Source of the DNA: Plantibacter sp. ME-Dv--P-122b
GTDB taxonomy: Bacteria > Actinomycetota > Actinomycetes > Actinomycetales > Microbacteriaceae
DNA: 64,000 nucleotides
Direction: 5' to 3'
Assembly (NCBI RefSeq): GCF_030209375.1
Contig: NZ_JARVSC010000003.1
Location: forward strand, 124,001 to 188,000
Positions 34,004 to 42,509 of the stretch are shown here, in pieces. The notes under the pieces were generated by a model. That model had not been told where the DNA came from and did not search any database. It saw only the letters and a program-made list of their open reading frames with translations. The position numbers and the translations under genes were made by a program. Each line of letters opens with the position of its first letter. Positions within the stretch are counted from its first letter, which is position 1.

Positions 34004-34816
34004 ATGGCCGATGAGGAGCAGACGCAGCGCCGCGCCCAGGAACCCTCCGACCAGACCACGGTCGAGCCGTCGACGGACGACACGGCGGTCGCACCCTCGA
34101 AACCCGGTGTCGTCTACTACTTCGGTCGAGCCGTCTTGAACACGACGGCCAAGCTCCTCTACCGCCCCAAGATCATCGGCCGGAAGAACGTCCCGAAGCG
34201 TGGGCCGGTCATCCTGGCGAGCAACCACCTCTCCTTCATCGACAGCATCGCGATCCCCATCAGTGCCCCACGTCGGGTGCAGTTCCTGGCGAAGTCCGAC
34301 TACTTCACCGGCCACGGCTTGAAGGGTTGGGTCTCGCGCACCTTCTTCACCTCGATCGGCGCGGTCGGGGTCGAACGGGGTGTCGGGCAGGCGGCGCAGG
34401 AGGCGCTCGACCAGGGACGCCGGATCCTCGAGAGCGGCGAGGCCTTCGCCATCTACCCCGAAGGCACCCGGTCGCTCGACGGACGGTTGTACCGCGGCCG
34501 GACCGGCGTCGCCTGGCTGGCGCTCACCACGGGCGCGACGGTCGTGCCGGTGGGCCTCATCGGCACCGACGACCTCATGCCCGTCGGCACGACGATCCCG
34601 AAGTTCAAACCCGTGACGGTGATCTTCGGCGAGCCCATCGACGTGAGCCACCACGGCCCGGCGACCTCAGGACGCGCCAGACGCAAGGCGACGGACGAGA
34701 TCATGGCGGCGATCCACGCGCTCACCGGTCAGGAGCTCGCGAACGCCTACAACGAGTCGCCGCCCGCCGACGCCGTCGAGCGGATCAAGCGCGCCCTGCG
34801 CCCGGAACGGCTCTGA
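34004..34816 (+). CDS. 1-acyl-sn-glycerol-3-phosphate acyltransferase (PlsC family)
   Basis: A 270-residue acyltransferase that adds the second acyl chain to make phosphatidic acid or a related lipid. The HX4D catalytic motif is in NHLSFIDS near residue 76, the glycerophosphate-binding motif YPEGTRS near 150, and VPVGLIGTDDLMP near 182. The first 35 residues are polar and low complexity. It is a membrane-surface enzyme without a clear transmembrane helix. It converges with the OsmC gene 21 bases away. Confidence 0.92.
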   Translation: MADEEQTQRRAQEPSDQTTVEPSTDDTAVAPSKPGVVYYFGRAVLNTTAKLLYRPKIIGRKNVPKRGPVILASNHLSFIDSIAIPISAPRRVQFLAKSDYFTGHGLKGWVSRTFFTSIGAVGVERGVGQAAQEALDQGRRILESGEAFAIYPEGTRSLDGRLYRGRTGVAWLALTTGATVVPVGLIGTDDLMPVGTTIPKFKPVTVIFGEPIDVSHHGPATSGRARRKATDEIMAAIHALTGQELANAYNESPPADAVERIKRALRPERL

Positions 34817-34837
34817 GGCACGGCATCTTCCTGATCC

Positions 34838-35320
34838 TCAGGCGGTCGTCGCGACCACGATCGTCGGCTCATGGCGGACCGGGAAGTTCACCGAGTTGGC
34901 GATGAAGCACAGCTCGTTGGCGCGGGCGTGTCCGGCTCGCGCCGCCTCGACCATCGACGCGTCGGCGACCGTGACCTGCGGGCGCAGGACCACCTCGGTG
35001 AACGCTCCGCTGCCCGCGCCGTCCTCGACCATGGTCCCGACGGCATCGTCCGTGTAGGCCGTCACCACGACACCGAGGGTCACGGCGACGTGGAGGTAGG
35101 ACAGGAGATGACACTGCGCCAGGGCCGCCAGGAGCAGCTCCTCGGGGTTCCATCGACCCGGGTCGCCGCGGAACGGTTTGTCGGCCGACCCCTCGAGGTC
35201 GTGCTTCCCGGCGGCCGTCACCGTGAGCTCCCGGGAGTAGTCCCGGTACCCGCTCGTGCCCGTCCCGAGGTCTCCGTCCCAGCGGACGCCGATGGTGTAG
35301 TCGTGGTGGCCCGTGATCAT
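34838..35320 (-). CDS. OsmC-family protein
   Basis: A 160-residue OsmC/Ohr-fold protein. The first catalytic cysteine is present in the conserved NPEELLLAALAQCHLLSYL stretch near residue 58, and a second cysteine follows in ANELCFIANSVNFPV near 140. Such proteins reduce organic hydroperoxides with thiols. It starts with the ATG at 35320, six bases after GATACT, and is transcribed away from gabT. Confidence 0.9.
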   Translation of the reverse strand: MITGHHDYTIGVRWDGDLGTGTSGYRDYSRELTVTAAGKHDLEGSADKPFRGDPGRWNPEELLLAALAQCHLLSYLHVAVTLGVVVTAYTDDAVGTMVEDGAGSGAFTEVVLRPQVTVADASMVEAARAGHARANELCFIANSVNFPVRHEPTIVVATTA

Positions 35321-35326
35321 GCCACC

Positions 35327-35332
35327 AGTATC
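35327..35332 (-). promoter_or_regulatory. -10 box candidate of the OsmC gene
   Basis: GATACT on the minus strand is followed by six bases and the ATG of the OsmC gene, again leaderless in layout. Confidence 0.35.
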
Positions 35333-35402
35333 CCACTGGCCTCCCCGCCGCAGCCCGCGTTCGCGGCCCCGCTGTCGGGAGGTCGCGCTACGCTGGAGGA
35401 CT

Positions 35403-36776
35403 ATGACTGACACGCTCGACACCACGGACCAGACGACCGCCTCCGCCCCCAGCGTGACGCAGGAGCGTCGCATCGTGACGGCCGTTCCGGGCCCACGCTC
35501 GCAGGCGCTGCACGCCCGCCGGACCGCCGTCGTGTCCGATGGCGTGTCGAGCGTCCTCCCGGTGTACATCGAGCGCGCGCACGGCGCGATCGTCGTCGAC
35601 GTCGACGGCAACCAGTTCATCGACCTCGGTGCCGGCATCGGCGTCACCACCATCGGTCACACCGAGTCCTCCGTGGTCGGCGCCGTCCAGGACCAGGCGG
35701 CCGACGTCCTGCACACCCTGTTCACCATCACCCCCTACGAGGAGTACGTGCGCGTCGCGGAACTGCTCGCCGAGCACACCCCGGGCGACTTCGCGAAGAA
35801 GTCGGTCCTGGTGAACTCGGGCGCCGAGGCGGTCGAGAACGGCGTGAAGATCGCCCGCAAATACACCGGTCGACGGGCGGTCGCCGTGCTCGACCACGGC
35901 TACCACGGTCGCACCAACCTGACCATGGCGATGAACTACAAGGCCGCCCCGTACGCGACCGGCTACGGTCCGTTCGCCGGCGACGTCTACCACGCCCCCA
36001 ACTCCTACCCCTACCACGACGGCCTGTCGGGAACTGCGGCCGCAGCCCGCACCATCGCGTACCTCGAGAAGCGCATCGGCGCCACCGACCTCGCGTGCCT
36101 GGTGGTCGAGCCGATCCAGGGCGAGGGCGGCTTCGTCGTCCCCGCCGAGGGCTACCTCCCCGCGCTCCAGGAGTGGTGCACGGCCAACGGCGTCGTGTTC
36201 ATCGCAGACGAGATCCAGAGCGGCATGGCGCGCACCGGCGAGTACTTTGCGAGCTCGCACTTCGGCCTCGTCCCCGACCTCGTGCTGAGCGCGAAGGGCA
36301 TCGCCGGCGGCCTGCCGCTCGCTGCGGTCACGGGGCGCGCCGAGATCATGGACGCGAGCCAGCCCGGCGGCCTCGGCGGTACCTTCGGTGGCAACCCCGT
36401 CGCGTGTGCCGCGTCGGTCGCGGTCTTCGAGTCGATCGAGTCCCGTGGTCTGCTGGCCGAAGCGGATCGCATCGGTGCCACCCTGACGTCGGCGCTGCTC
36501 GAGCTGCAGGGCAAGTACGACATCATCGGCGACGTCCGCGGCATCGGTGCGATGATCGCGATGGAGCTCGTCCAGCCGGGTACCGCCTCGACGACGAAGG
36601 AGCCCAACCCGGCCGCCGTCAGCGCCATCGCCGCAGCCGCCGCGCAGCAGGGCGTGCTCGTCCTCACCGCCGGCACGTACGGCAACGTCCTCCGCTTCCT
36701 CCCGAGCCTCGCCGTCTCCGACGAGCTCATCGCGGACGCGATGACGGTCATCGATCAGGCGCTCGCAGCGCTGTGA
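35403..36776 (+). CDS. gabT: 4-aminobutyrate aminotransferase
   Basis: A 457-residue class III PLP aminotransferase that converts GABA and 2-oxoglutarate to succinic semialdehyde and glutamate. Motifs: NSGAEAVENGVKIAR near residue 138, HGYHGRTNLTMAM near 165, VVEPIQGEGGF near 235, ADEIQSGMARTG near 269 and LSAKGIAGGLPLAAV near 297 with the PLP lysine. A GGAGG site lies three bases before the ATG, and TACGCT lies eight bases before it. It overlaps the next gene (GTGA). Confidence 0.93.
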   Translation: MTDTLDTTDQTTASAPSVTQERRIVTAVPGPRSQALHARRTAVVSDGVSSVLPVYIERAHGAIVVDVDGNQFIDLGAGIGVTTIGHTESSVVGAVQDQAADVLHTLFTITPYEEYVRVAELLAEHTPGDFAKKSVLVNSGAEAVENGVKIARKYTGRRAVAVLDHGYHGRTNLTMAMNYKAAPYATGYGPFAGDVYHAPNSYPYHDGLSGTAAAARTIAYLEKRIGATDLACLVVEPIQGEGGFVVPAEGYLPALQEWCTANGVVFIADEIQSGMARTGEYFASSHFGLVPDLVLSAKGIAGGLPLAAVTGRAEIMDASQPGGLGGTFGGNPVACAASVAVFESIESRGLLAEADRIGATLTSALLELQGKYDIIGDVRGIGAMIAMELVQPGTASTTKEPNPAAVSAIAAAAAQQGVLVLTAGTYGNVLRFLPSLAVSDELIADAMTVIDQALAAL

Positions 36777-37777
36777 GCACGGCGGTCCCCCAGACCTTCG
36801 GCGTCGCGGACGCGGTGGAATTGGCCGTGGTCGAGCGCAGCGGCTTCGTCGAGTCACGACACGCCGGATCGGCGATCGTCCTCGGGCCGGAGGGCGAGGT
36901 CCTCGCGAGCCTCGGAGCACCGGACGCACCGGTCTTCCCCCGCTCGTGCCTCAAGCCCTTCCAAGCGATCACGATCATGAACGCCGGCGTCTCCCTCGAG
37001 GGCGCTCAGGCCGTGCTCGCGACCGCGAGCCATGCGGGGACCCGGAAGCACGTCCAGGTCGTGCGCAGCATGCTCGGCCGGGCGCGGATCGAGGACTCAG
37101 CGTTGCAGTGCCCGGCCGATTGGCCCGGTGATCGCGCGTCCCGCGACGAGCTGGTCCGGGACGGGCTCGGCACGAGCCCCCTGTACATGAACTGCTCCGG
37201 CAAGCACGCAGCCATGCTGCTCGCCTGCGCGCAGAACGGGTGGGACCAGGCGACGTATCTCGAGCCGGACCACCCGTTGCAGCTCGCCATCCGCGACACC
37301 GTCGAGCGTTTCACCGGCGAGAAGCCCGCCGCCAGCGGGGTCGACGGCTGCGGGGCGCCGGTGTACGCGATCTCGCTGACCGGACTCGCTCGTGGCATCG
37401 GACGCGTCGTCAACTCCTCGCCCACCTCGCCGTTCGCCCTGTACCGGAACGCCGGGCTGCTCACGGCGGCGGTGCTCGCCAACGGCTGGGCGCTCGACGG
37501 GCCCGGCCGGGCGAACACGCTCGTCATCGAACGCCTCGGCCTGTTCGCGAAGCTCGGTGCGGAAGGTGTGATGGTCATGTCGGCACCCGGCGGCGCGACC
37601 GTCGCCCTCAAGGTCCTCGACGGCTCGCTCCGGGCCTCGACGATCGTCGCCCTCCGGCTGCTCGTCTCGGTCGGAGCGCTCGATGCGGCCGCCGTCGACG
37701 CCCTCGAACCGGAACTCGACCTGGCCATCCACGGCGGAGCCGCCGTCGTCGGGCGGATCGCCGTCACCGCGGTCTGA
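36773..37777 (+). CDS. Asparaginase (type II family, PF06089-like)
   Basis: A 334-residue protein of the thermolabile-type asparaginase II family of actinobacteria and rhizobia, unrelated to E. coli AnsA/AnsB. Family stretches include ERSGFVESRHAGSAIVLGPEG near residue 22, PVFPRSCLKPFQA near 52, NCSGKHAAMLLAC near 140 and SGVDGCGAPVYAISL near 195. It likely hydrolyses asparagine to aspartate and ammonia. The GTG start overlaps the gabT stop codon by four bases, so both form an amino-acid use operon. Confidence 0.88.
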   Translation: MSTAVPQTFGVADAVELAVVERSGFVESRHAGSAIVLGPEGEVLASLGAPDAPVFPRSCLKPFQAITIMNAGVSLEGAQAVLATASHAGTRKHVQVVRSMLGRARIEDSALQCPADWPGDRASRDELVRDGLGTSPLYMNCSGKHAAMLLACAQNGWDQATYLEPDHPLQLAIRDTVERFTGEKPAASGVDGCGAPVYAISLTGLARGIGRVVNSSPTSPFALYRNAGLLTAAVLANGWALDGPGRANTLVIERLGLFAKLGAEGVMVMSAPGGATVALKVLDGSLRASTIVALRLLVSVGALDAAAVDALEPELDLAIHGGAAVVGRIAVTAV

Positions 37778-37807
37778 CCGCCGTCCGACAGCCTCGGCGG
37801 TGTCGGG

Positions 37808-40800
37808 TCAGGAGCCGAGCAGGTCCACACGCGTCGTCTCCTGCCCGGCCCGCCACCACCAGGCACGTCCGCTCGCATAGCCGAGGAGCGGCGGGAGTTC
37901 GCGACTCCTGGTCACCTGCCGGAAGTCGGCGGCGGAGCAGGCGTGGACCACCAGGTCGGCACCCGCGGTGCTCGGCGGAAGGTCTCGGCCGACGACCAAC
38001 CGGCCAGACAACCACGTCTCGGGGTCGACGAGGACGACGACCGCGGCATCGTCCTCCGGGACGTCCTTCTCGATGCCGGCGACGCCCGCGAGCGGTGCGG
38101 ACGGGAACGGGTGCGCCGCCGGTTCGATGAGCCGCAGACGTTGCTGCGTCCCGTTCGGGCGCTGCAGCATCGCCCGGACTGCTCCGGTCGCACGCGTGAC
38201 GATGACGGTCGCGCGTTCCGGGCTCGGCCGCCAGCGGTGGACCCCGGGCGCAGAGGACGGCGACGCAGGCGACGGCGGAGCGAGCGCGATCTGCACCTCC
38301 GCGTCCTGCCAGTGCGCGCGGCCGGCAGGGCGGCGTGGATCGAAGCAGGAGGCGGGTGCGCCGGCGACGAGATGATCCTGCCGATCGGCGAGGCGGAGGA
38401 CCAGGGTGCTGCCCAGCTGAGCCGAGAACCGGTGGACCACCCCGCCGAGCCGGGAGGCGACGAGGACGACGCTGATGCCGCGGCGTCCGCCGTCTCGAAG
38501 CAGGCCGAGCAGTGCGTCGCGGAGGGCGGCGCCGTGCTCGTCCCCGGCGGTGGCGAGGAGTGACTCCACGTCGTCGACGAGGAGGAGGAGGTTGTGCTCG
38601 GTCGGACGGAGCGGATCCGACAGTGCCATGACGGTGTCCCAGGCCTGCTCGGCATCGTGACCGACGCGCTCCACCTGGAAGCGATCGCGCGCGCCGACCT
38701 CGAGCGTGTCCAGCAGGGTCGTCCGACCGGAACGCCCGGTGCCGAGCACCAGCAGTGAGCCGTCGTGCTCCGGACACCACACCGCGGGACGTTGCGCCTG
38801 CTCCTCGGGGAGGTCCGCGAGGCCGAACACGATGCCCTCCCCGGGAGGACAGCCGCCACCGGCGCTCTCCGATCCTCCGGAACGTCCCGCCTCGATCGCC
38901 GAGACGGCGCTCAGCGCCAGCCGGGGCGGCAGGGGGTCGAGCCAAGGCCGCCGAGGGACTGGCGCGTCGCGCCAGCGCTCGCGCACCGCAAGGATGTCGT
39001 CCGAGGTGGTGACCGCGGACTGGAACACGAGTCGTCGGTCACCGTTCCAGACGATGCAGCGGCCCGGTGTCCCGGCCGGGATCGACGCTGCATCGGGCAC
39101 GCCGAGGATCGCGGCGCTGTCGGGGCGCGAGGTGACCCGGAGCGAGAGACGGAGCGTGCAGTTCGCGAGGATGGCATCGGCGGCGACCGCCGCAGGACGC
39201 TGACTGCAGAGGATCAAGTGCAGGCCGAGTGATCGTCCACGGGCCGCGAGGTCGGCGAACACCTGATGGAGGTGCGGGCTCGCGTCGAGCAGTGCCTGGA
39301 ACTCGTCGACGACGACGACGAGCCGAGCCGGGCGGTGTTCCGGCAGCAGCACGGGGTCGAGCAGGTGCCGCGCCCCGTGTTCGGCGAGCACGCGCTCGCG
39401 GTGGCGGAGCTCGGCTCGCAGACTCGACACGACGCGCTCCGCCGCTCCCGGTTCGAGGTCGGTCACCATCCCGACCACGTGCGGCAGGGTCTCCACCGCT
39501 TGGAATGAAGCACCACCCTTGCAGTCGACGAGGAGCAGGGAGAGCTCCTGCGGCGAGCACTGCGCGGCGAGAGCCGTGATCCAGGTGATGAGCAGTTCGC
39601 TCTTGCCGCTCCCGGTCGTGCCACCGACCAGAGCATGGGGGCCGTCCGCCCCGAGGTCCAGCAGCTGCACGCCCTCGACGCCGGCGCCGACGGCGACCCG
39701 GAGTGCATCGGGCCGCCAGTCGGATCCCGTCGGCGGGCGTCGGCCTCGCACCGGATGCACCTGTGCGAAAGCGACGTCGGTCGGCAGACTCGAGAGGGTC
39801 GGGGACTCCCCCGTCGTGAGTGCGGCGGCGGTGAGCGCCGCGACGACATGCTCCGCCTCGGCTTCCGCGAGCAGGGTGGGCGACACCGACACGGACGAGG
39901 AACCACCGGTACCGTCGGCGAGGACGGTCTGCCCATCAGCACCGAGGACGAGCAGGTGTCTGCAGCGGGTGGGGATGAGCTCGACGGTGTCGGACAGTGC
40001 GATGAGCACACCGCCGGTCGGTGGGCGTCCTCCTGAACGCCCCGCGGCGGACCCGACCGCTTCCCAGCGTTCGACGACCGCGACGGAGGTCGGCTCCGCC
40101 GTTCGCCCGCCGTGCGCAGGCTCGACCGGGTCCGAGACCGCACGGTGCGGGAGGTCTCCGAGGAACGCCCAGGTGCGATCGTCGGGAGCCACGGGCTCGC
40201 CGGAGAACTGCGCTGCCTGCGGCGGGAGCTGTCGGGCGAGCTGGACGAGGATGCTGCGGGCCACCGCGCGCGCGATCACCTTCCCGCCGACGATGCCGAT
40301 CCCCTCGACCGCGTCGACCACCACGGGCGCCTCGGACAGCCGTGCCGCCCACTCCCACCGTTCGTCGTCGGCGCCCGCGTCCACCCGGACGGCACTCCTC
40401 GTCTCCCCTCGCCCGACGCAGACGAGCGTACGTCGGGCCTCCGGTACCCGCCATCTGGCACGATCGGGTCCGTCGAGGGTATCGAGCTGCCGACCGGCAG
40501 GATGGAGCGCGCCCAGTTCCTCGCGTTCCTCGGCGTGTGCGCGCGCGATGTCCTGTTCCAGCTCCTGCGCCGCAGCGTCGTACGCCACGCGTGCCCGCCG
40601 TCCGCGCCGCCGTCGGGTCCAGCGTGCGTCGATGAACCCGGCGACGGCGATGAGGGGCCCGAGCGCGGCGAAGACGAGGGTCACGGGTGAGCCGGTGATG
40701 GCGAACAGGGCGACCGACCCGACGACCGGAGCGAGGCTCGCGAGGATCGGGAGCGACCCGGCGGGCGGCTGCGCCGGTGGGCTGGGGGCACGGAGGCGGG

Positions 40801-40861
40801 TCGGAGTCGTCACGGGCCGGTGCGAGGTCGTCGCGGATGGCGACACGTCCGAAGGGCTCAT
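37808..40861 (-). CDS. FtsK/SpoIIIE-domain ATPase resembling EssC/EccC of type VII secretion
   Basis: A 1017-residue membrane ATPase. Two adjacent transmembrane helices (about 38-56 and 60-77) are followed by a cytoplasmic region and a complete FtsK/SpoIIIE domain with Walker A GGTTGSGKS (413-421) and Walker B LVVVVDEF (514-521). A second ATPase-like module further on has a degenerate P-loop (LGTGRSGRTTLL, no lysine) and LLLLVDDVE, and a weak third module may follow. This helix-pair-plus-tandem-ATPase plan is that of EssC/EccC. No WXG100 substrate or other T7SS gene is in the window. The ATG at 40861 has a GGAG site. Confidence 0.82.
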   Translation of the reverse strand: MSPSDVSPSATTSHRPVTTPTRLRAPSPPAQPPAGSLPILASLAPVVGSVALFAITGSPVTLVFAALGPLIAVAGFIDARWTRRRRGRRARVAYDAAAQELEQDIARAHAEEREELGALHPAGRQLDTLDGPDRARWRVPEARRTLVCVGRGETRSAVRVDAGADDERWEWAARLSEAPVVVDAVEGIGIVGGKVIARAVARSILVQLARQLPPQAAQFSGEPVAPDDRTWAFLGDLPHRAVSDPVEPAHGGRTAEPTSVAVVERWEAVGSAAGRSGGRPPTGGVLIALSDTVELIPTRCRHLLVLGADGQTVLADGTGGSSSVSVSPTLLAEAEAEHVVAALTAAALTTGESPTLSSLPTDVAFAQVHPVRGRRPPTGSDWRPDALRVAVGAGVEGVQLLDLGADGPHALVGGTTGSGKSELLITWITALAAQCSPQELSLLLVDCKGGASFQAVETLPHVVGMVTDLEPGAAERVVSSLRAELRHRERVLAEHGARHLLDPVLLPEHRPARLVVVVDEFQALLDASPHLHQVFADLAARGRSLGLHLILCSQRPAAVAADAILANCTLRLSLRVTSRPDSAAILGVPDAASIPAGTPGRCIVWNGDRRLVFQSAVTTSDDILAVRERWRDAPVPRRPWLDPLPPRLALSAVSAIEAGRSGGSESAGGGCPPGEGIVFGLADLPEEQAQRPAVWCPEHDGSLLVLGTGRSGRTTLLDTLEVGARDRFQVERVGHDAEQAWDTVMALSDPLRPTEHNLLLLVDDVESLLATAGDEHGAALRDALLGLLRDGGRRGISVVLVASRLGGVVHRFSAQLGSTLVLRLADRQDHLVAGAPASCFDPRRPAGRAHWQDAEVQIALAPPSPASPSSAPGVHRWRPSPERATVIVTRATGAVRAMLQRPNGTQQRLRLIEPAAHPFPSAPLAGVAGIEKDVPEDDAAVVVLVDPETWLSGRLVVGRDLPPSTAGADLVVHACSAADFRQVTRSRELPPLLGYASGRAWWWRAGQETTRVDLLGS

Positions 40862-40952
40862 GGCTCCAGTGGAGCACCGTGCGGGCCTGACGGCTCCCCC
40901 GGACGACCCGACGTGGCGCGGAGGCCTCGCGAGCAGCGGCTGTGGAGCGGAC

Positions 40953-41759
40953 TCAGGAGGCGGGCTGCTCGACGCCCTCGTCCGCGGACTCGTCGACCGC
41001 CGCGATGTCGAGCACGATGACCGAGACGTTGTCGCGTCCGCCGTTGTCGAGGGCGGCACGCAGCAGGAGCTCGGCCGCGTCGACCGGTGTGGCCCCCTCC
41101 GTCAGGAAGTACCAGATGCCGTGGTCGGTGAGTTCCTTCGTGAGCCCGTCCGAGCAGACGAGCCATCGGGCACCGGTCTCGATCGGGAAGAGTTCGACGT
41201 CCGGCACGGGGTCGTCCGACGGTCCGACGGCCCGGGTGATCATGTTGCTGTTCGGGTGGAACTCCGCCTCCTCCGGGCTGATCGCTCCGGCGCGGATCAG
41301 TTCTTGGACGATCGAGTGGTCTTCGGTGACCTGGACCAGCTCGCCCTCCTGCAGCCGGTACACCCGGGAGTCGCCGATGTTGAAGACCGCGACGCGCCCC
41401 TCGCCCTCGTCGGCTGTGAGGACGACACCGGTGACGGTGGTGCCCATGCCGAGTTCGCCCTCCTCCGCGGTGTCGATCATGTCCGCGACGGCCATGCGCA
41501 GCGCGTCGACGAGACCGTCGACGGTGAGGATCTCGGCCCCCTCGGTGGCCTTGGTGAGGCGGTGCGCGACAGCGGCGCTCGCGACCTCGCCGGCGGAGTG
41601 ACCGCCCATGCCGTCGGCCACGGCGAACACGGGAGGGAGCGCCACGAAGGCGTCCTCGTTCAACTCGCGCCGCTTGCCGACATCGGTCATGCCGGCCCAC
41701 GCGAGTGAGACTCGACGCCCGCCGGGCAGCGTGACGATCCGTTGCCCGTGCTCGGTCAC
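40953..41759 (-). CDS. PP2C-family serine/threonine phosphatase
   Basis: A 268-residue soluble phosphatase with the PP2C motifs: MTDVGKRRELNEDAF near residue 24, VFAVADGMGGHSAGEVAS near 43, FNIGDSRVYRL near 125, VCSDGLTKEL near 200 and GRDNVSVIVLD near 240. The metal-binding aspartates are present. It has no membrane anchor, unlike many PstP proteins. No partner kinase is in the window. It ends 91 bases before the EssC-like gene on the same strand. GTG start with a GGAG site. Confidence 0.93.
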   Translation of the reverse strand: MTEHGQRIVTLPGGRRVSLAWAGMTDVGKRRELNEDAFVALPPVFAVADGMGGHSAGEVASAAVAHRLTKATEGAEILTVDGLVDALRMAVADMIDTAEEGELGMGTTVTGVVLTADEGEGRVAVFNIGDSRVYRLQEGELVQVTEDHSIVQELIRAGAISPEEAEFHPNSNMITRAVGPSDDPVPDVELFPIETGARWLVCSDGLTKELTDHGIWYFLTEGATPVDAAELLLRAALDNGGRDNVSVIVLDIAAVDESADEGVEQPAS

Positions 41760-41917
41760 GTCTGCTCCTCTAATACGGCTGGCGGTGGCTGATGCACCCT
41801 CGACGATAGTACGGTACCGGCCGACCGCAGGACCGCCCTACCCGGCTCGGCGGATTCCGCCGGGGGATCGGCGACGACGGATCCGCACGCCGGGGTCCGC
41901 CGGTCCTGCGGATCCGC

Positions 41918-41946
41918 TTGCCGCGACCCGTCGGCACTGTCATGAT
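41918..41946 (+). promoter_or_regulatory. Promoter of the Lrp-type regulator (leaderless)
   Basis: -35 box TTGCCG (41918-41923), a 17-base spacer and -10 box CATGAT (41941-41946), with the ATG beginning six bases later. It is the clearest full promoter of the leaderless type in the window. Confidence 0.65.
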
Positions 41947-41952
41947 CGACGC

Positions 41953-42435
41953 ATGACACGAGCGAGCTCCGATCCACCGGCGAAGGCGGCGCCGCCCGAC
42001 GACACCTCGAAGGCGATCATCGAGCAGCTCCAGACCGACGGCCGCCGCTCCTACGCCGAGATCGGGAAGGCCGTCGGCCTCAGCGAGGCCGCCGTGCGGC
42101 AGCGGGTGCAGAAGCTCACCGAGTCCGGCGTCATCCAGATCGTCGCGGTGACCGACCCGATGCAGCTCGGTTTCACCCGACAGGCGATGATCGGCGTCCG
42201 GGTGACCGGTGACACCCGCGTGGTCGCGGACCGTCTGTCCGCGTTGTCGGCCGTCGACTACGTCGTCCTGACCGCCGGCTCCTTCGACCTGCTGGTCGAA
42301 GTGGTCTGCGAGGACGACGAGGAACTGATCGCGCTGCTGAACGACGAGATCCGTACCGTCGACGGCGTCTCCGGAACGGAGACCTTCGTCTACCTGCGCC
42401 TGCACAAGCAGCTCTACGACTGGGGCACCCGCTAA
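41953..42435 (+). CDS. Lrp/AsnC-family transcriptional regulator
   Basis: A 160-residue regulator with an N-terminal helix-turn-helix (about 18-65, RRSYAEIGKAVGLSEAAVRQRVQKL) and a C-terminal RAM ligand-binding domain (about 75-155). Members usually sense amino acids. The gabT/asparaginase operon lies about 4 kb upstream, but no operator links them visibly, so the target is unknown. The ATG is supported by the promoter six bases upstream. Confidence 0.92.
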   Translation: MTRASSDPPAKAAPPDDTSKAIIEQLQTDGRRSYAEIGKAVGLSEAAVRQRVQKLTESGVIQIVAVTDPMQLGFTRQAMIGVRVTGDTRVVADRLSALSAVDYVVLTAGSFDLLVEVVCEDDEELIALLNDEIRTVDGVSGTETFVYLRLHKQLYDWGTR

Positions 42436-42497
42436 GGGGGTTCCCCGCATCGGCGCAAGCCGCCCCTCGTAACACGCTCCGCCACCCCCGACCGAGG

Positions 42498-42503
42498 TAC
42501 GCT
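42498..42503 (+). promoter_or_regulatory. -10 box of the PAS histidine kinase operon (leaderless)
   Basis: TACGCT is followed by six bases and the ATG at 42510, with no ribosome binding site. Confidence 0.5.
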
Positions 42504-42509
42504 CAACCC

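Noticed and set aside
37778-37806. Terminator between the asparaginase and EssC-like genes
   Set aside because: Two alternative short stems (CCGCCG/CGGCGG and CCGACA/TGTCGG) compete and neither has a T-run. Too weak to list as a feature.
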